DNA from: Heliocidaris erythrogramma
Lineage: Eukaryota > Echinodermata > Echinoidea > Camarodonta > Echinometridae
Assembly: GCA_025617745.1 (NCBI GenBank)
Contig: CM046853.1
Span: 57,063,233-57,127,232 of the forward strand
Direction: 5' to 3'
DNA length: 64,000 bases
This document shows, piece by piece, positions 60,973 through 64,000 of the stretch. The notes under the pieces were generated by a model. It saw only the letters and a program-made list of their open reading frames with translations, searched no databases and was not told the origin of the DNA. Each line of letters starts with the position of its first letter. Within the stretch, counting starts at the first letter, position 1. A program made the translations under genes and the position numbers.

Positions 60973-62362
60973 CTAGCAGAAGCAGCCCGTGGACATCCAC
61001 GGGCGCTAGCTGTGTTTATGATTAACCACCGTACCGTATATTTGTTACAATAATCAAGTGAATAAATAAAAAAGTTGGGTAGAGTTATTTTTACCAAGAA
61101 GTATTTACAACATGTCCATTGGCGGACCCGGGGGGGGGGGGGGGGAGAGGTGCTTCTGGCCCGTGCCACCCCCTCCCCCCGTTCAAAGGCAGGAAAGTAT
61201 GCATTTTGACCATAGACGATCCGCCCTTTTGTTGATCGTGCCCCCGCCCCCTTTTAGAATGAAACCTTTTTTTGGCTTGTCAGAGAATTATGGAGGGACC
61301 CCGCATAACCACCCCCTCCTGAGCGAATTTTCTAGGTCTGAGGTCCACCCCACCTCAGGTCTGCCTTTTCCAAAATTTGACAAACCTGCACTTGTTTTCC
61401 CCGCCTTATGCTAAAATTCTGGATCCGACCCTGATCATGTGAATAATTATGTCTTATTTATCCAAAGCTTGCATGAGTTTTGAAGAAAATTCCTTTTAAT
61501 CTTGATGAAAATTGATGATATGGATATAATAATGTTCGAGTAGAATATCCATGCATAGACCTAGAGGGAGCGATTTGATCTAATTGCCATGTTTCTGTGG
61601 TTTATTAATACTCAGAGTAACATCCATAATTAGCGGTACGTCCCCTGTAGAGGATGCAATAATGAGAAAAAATGAATTTGTCATTTTATTTTCAGGGGGA
61701 TTATGGCCCCCGTATATGGGTCTTGGGAGGACCGACGGATTGACTCCCCCTACTGCAGCCCCCATGCCCCGCCCCCTCCAGTTCCCCCCATTCCATTGTC
61801 ATCACATCACCCTCAGGGCGAGGGGATAAGGGATTAATATCATTATACGTATTCATAATCATTATGGAAATATTTTCGAAGGAATTTTCTTATCAGATTT
61901 TCTGAGAAAGTGTCAAATTACCGGGAGCGAACGTCGTGAAACATACACACTAAACTGTGTGTGTGACCATGAAGCTTCAAATGATGTAACTCTATACCTG
62001 TGATCTAACACGTGTGTATAATACTGTACTGTACACTGAAGCCATGTGGATATATGGCCATGTCGTTCTGCGGAATAGCTCCCCTTCACAGGGAAAGGTA
62101 TATGGGTTGGCTGGGCATGAAGCTACAGACCCGCTTTATGGGTGGGCGGAATTATTAGGCCTACTCCCTGCGGAAATTCAATGTTTAAAAATGAATTTAT
62201 GAAATATGGACGGGACGTCAGCCCTCAAGAAGTGCCTCCCACCACCCTAAGAACCCTTCCCCACCCGTGGGTACCAAAAGGCGGGGACCGAAAGGGCCAG
62301 GGGAGGAGCCTATTTGAACCAAAAAAAACAGCCCGAAATCCTTAGTGTATTATATAATAAGA
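60973..62362 (-). mobile_element. Second Helitron, opposite orientation, downstream of copy 4 exon 5
   Basis: Read on the - strand: A then TCTTATTATATAATACAC at the 5' end (62362), and a 20-base hairpin of GCCCGTGGA/TCCACGGGC (60985-61004) followed by TGCTTCTGCTAG and then T (3' end 60973). CTAG with hairpin is the classical Helitron 3' end. The A^T empty site is seen in copy 2 (GTTCA/TAATATA near 31155) and copy 3. Same family as 27922-31021, but without the LINE. Confidence 0.88.
61117..61433. mobile_element. hAT-like MITE nested in the second Helitron
   Basis: CATTGGCGGACCCGG at the left, inverse of right end CAGGGTCGGATCCAG. Imperfect 8-bp flanks AACATGTC/ATCATGTG. The sister Helitron lacks it (GTTGTAAATACTTC region near 30880). 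Confidence 0.65.
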
Positions 62363-62744
62363 TAATATACTTAATTTACTGAGTGCATTTCCATCAAAAT
62401 ACAATTTGAAAGTATGCTAAATTCAAGATTTTATACAATATTTTTGTTGTAATGTCCCCAATTAAATCTATCTAGACATATAATCCGAATTTTAGCCATC
62501 TTGGATATATAACATGGAAGTAATACTGATTTTGAAATTGTTTGTCATACATGTCATATCTCTCTATTCGTGGAATTGCCCATTAACATATTTCACTATG
62601 TGACCCTTTAAATGTAGTTGCTATAAGCAGATAAGCATGACTTAAATTATCCTATCAAATGGTGTGCCTCAAATGGAAGCCGTATTTTAATTATAATCAT
62701 GGATTCCTATCAATCGCAATAAAATTTAAAAAAATAAAAACTTT

Positions 62745-63960
62745 TTTTTCAGATTTCAGATTTAGATTTGATTTCATTACATTTTCATTTTTCAAAGTAA
62801 ATGTATATAACAATATGTATTGTGCAATCAACTATATACAATATAATTGACAACACAACTTAGTGCAGAAACGTTTTCGATCATTACAAGCAAAATAAAG
62901 TGTGCTAAAGTTTGAGTTATAAGAAAACAAGGTAACAGTAATGAAGACTACATTAGATTAATTTTATGAACATGAGAATGAAAATAGAGACCAACATAGA
63001 AGCATAGCTTGTAGAAGCGCTGGTCCCTGGTAAAAGATAAATCATGAATACATTACATAAAAACTAGACTGGGCAATCATGCATAATATGCCCAATAAAA
63101 GGGGAAAAGAAGAAGACAGATACATGGCCATGGAAAGCAAACAAAGCATAATACACTTTCCATCGAAGAGAAAGCGTTGAAAAATAATGTAAACACAAAT
63201 AGCTGGGAATAGTAACAATGGCAATGGAAAGGAGTAAACTTTACAAAAGACAGAACAAGAAGGTCAAATTGATAATGGGTGAGGGAGGGGGGGGGGGGGG
63301 GGGAGGGGCAGGATCTGGAAGGTTTCGTTTAGTCTATAGATTTTACTACACAGGTAAACAAGAATCATTGAGGGATCAACGTTCATAAAAAGCAATAAGT
63401 GATTTTCTCAATTTATGTTTGAGTGTACTCAAACTTATACTGTCTCGTATATTTAAAGGGAGGGAATTCCAAAATTTAGGAGCTGTAAATGAAAAAGTAT
63501 TCTGGGTTAATGCTGTACGAGTTCTTGGTAAGTGATATAGATTGCTTTGTCTGGTGGGATAATGATGGATATCATTATTTGCTGTAAATATATTATTGAA
63601 GACAGTGGGCAATTCATGATTATGATACTGAAACATAAGTACAGCAAGATTGAGGCGGTAAATATCATAAATTTTTAGTACATTATTAGAGTTAAAAAGA
63701 CCATGTGTGATGGCGATAATTAACATTACTTATAATTCGCATAACCTTTTCTGTAATAAAAAAAACTCTGTCTAACAGGCATGCCGCACTGTTTCCCCAG
63801 GCTAATATTCCATAATGTTATGGTAAATCTAGTGTGGAGTATAGTGATAGAAGTATGTTTGGCGGAAAAAGACCATTGAGTTTATTAATCATACCTATAT
63901 TTCTGGATATCAATTACATACATTATCAACTAGAAATATCACTGAAGATAATGATTAATA
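62745..63960 (-). mobile_element. CR1-like LINE C-terminal part
   Basis: The - strand reads, from about 63900 down: FPPNILLSLYSTLDLP, HYGILAWGNSAA, then after a frame change NNVLKIYDIYRLNLAVLMFQ and FSFTAPKFWNSLPLNI. This is the WGN ... FWNSLP order of CR1/L2-type RT C termini. A stop (after LDLP) and a frameshift near 63720 show decay. The A/T-rich 3' end at 62745 abuts copy 4 intron 5 homology, so exon 6 may lie beyond the window. Confidence 0.8.
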
Positions 63961-64000
63961 CCCCCGCCCCGTGAGAACAGCCTTTCTTGACTTTTGGTCG

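Noticed and set aside
60794-64000. Exon 6 of copy 4
   Set aside because: Looked for the CAG acceptor followed by CTGGGGAGAGTCGTGG and the ATCCTCTGGTTTAA end; not present. Homology to intron 5 stops near 62715, where a LINE begins.

Overview
The window looks like animal nuclear DNA, most probably from a sea urchin or a close echinoderm relative. Genes are split by introns with GT/AG borders, the intergenic DNA is packed with interspersed repeats, and there is a foldback transposon built from short tandem repeats like the sea urchin TU elements. Species assignment is inference; no sequence search was possible.

The only protein-coding theme that I can support, apart from mobile elements, is a head-to-tail array of cathepsin L-type cysteine proteases (peptidase family C1A with an I29 propeptide), all on the + strand. 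Each unit has six coding exons with phases 0,0,0,1,2: signal peptide plus propeptide (exon 1), propeptide end and mature N terminus (exon 2), catalytic Cys exon (3), exon 4, catalytic His and Asn (5), C terminus (6). Copy 1 (1120-8694, 335 aa), copy 2 (23585-33380, 334 aa) and copy 3 (39226-48094, 334 aa) have full open reading frames and the catalytic residues. Copy 4 (51824-60793) is decayed: ATG to ATC at the start, Trp to Ser beside the catalytic Cys, a 2-nt frameshift just after the catalytic His, and no exon 6 in view. A 60-nt exon 1 stump (38062-38121) marks a duplication breakpoint, and a junction near 13418 suggests that one more unit was lost between copies 1 and 2. Copies 2 and 3 are the most alike; copy 1 is the most divergent.

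Layout: 1-1119 upstream of copy 1; 1120-8694 copy 1; 8695-13990 its 3' flank, with a hAT-like element carrying a ~180-bp tandem repeat; 13990-22650 a gene-free block of LINE, MITE and inverted-repeat debris; 22650-33380 copy 2, whose last intron holds a Helitron with a nested LINE, a minisatellite and a TU-like foldback element; 33381-38121 flank plus partial unit; 38122-48094 copy 3; 48095-51001 flank; 51002-60793 copy 4; 60794-64000 a second Helitron in the opposite orientation and a LINE on the - strand.

The paralogous units act as natural controls. Because the same intron or flank exists in other copies, many insertions can be seen next to their empty sites, which fixes ends and target-site duplications (TA, TTAA, TTA, 8 bp, A^T) without a database. 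All products of the array would be lysosomal or secreted endopeptidases made as preproenzymes. Copies 2 and 4 differ from copies 1 and 3 around the substrate pocket, so the array shows both divergence and decay.
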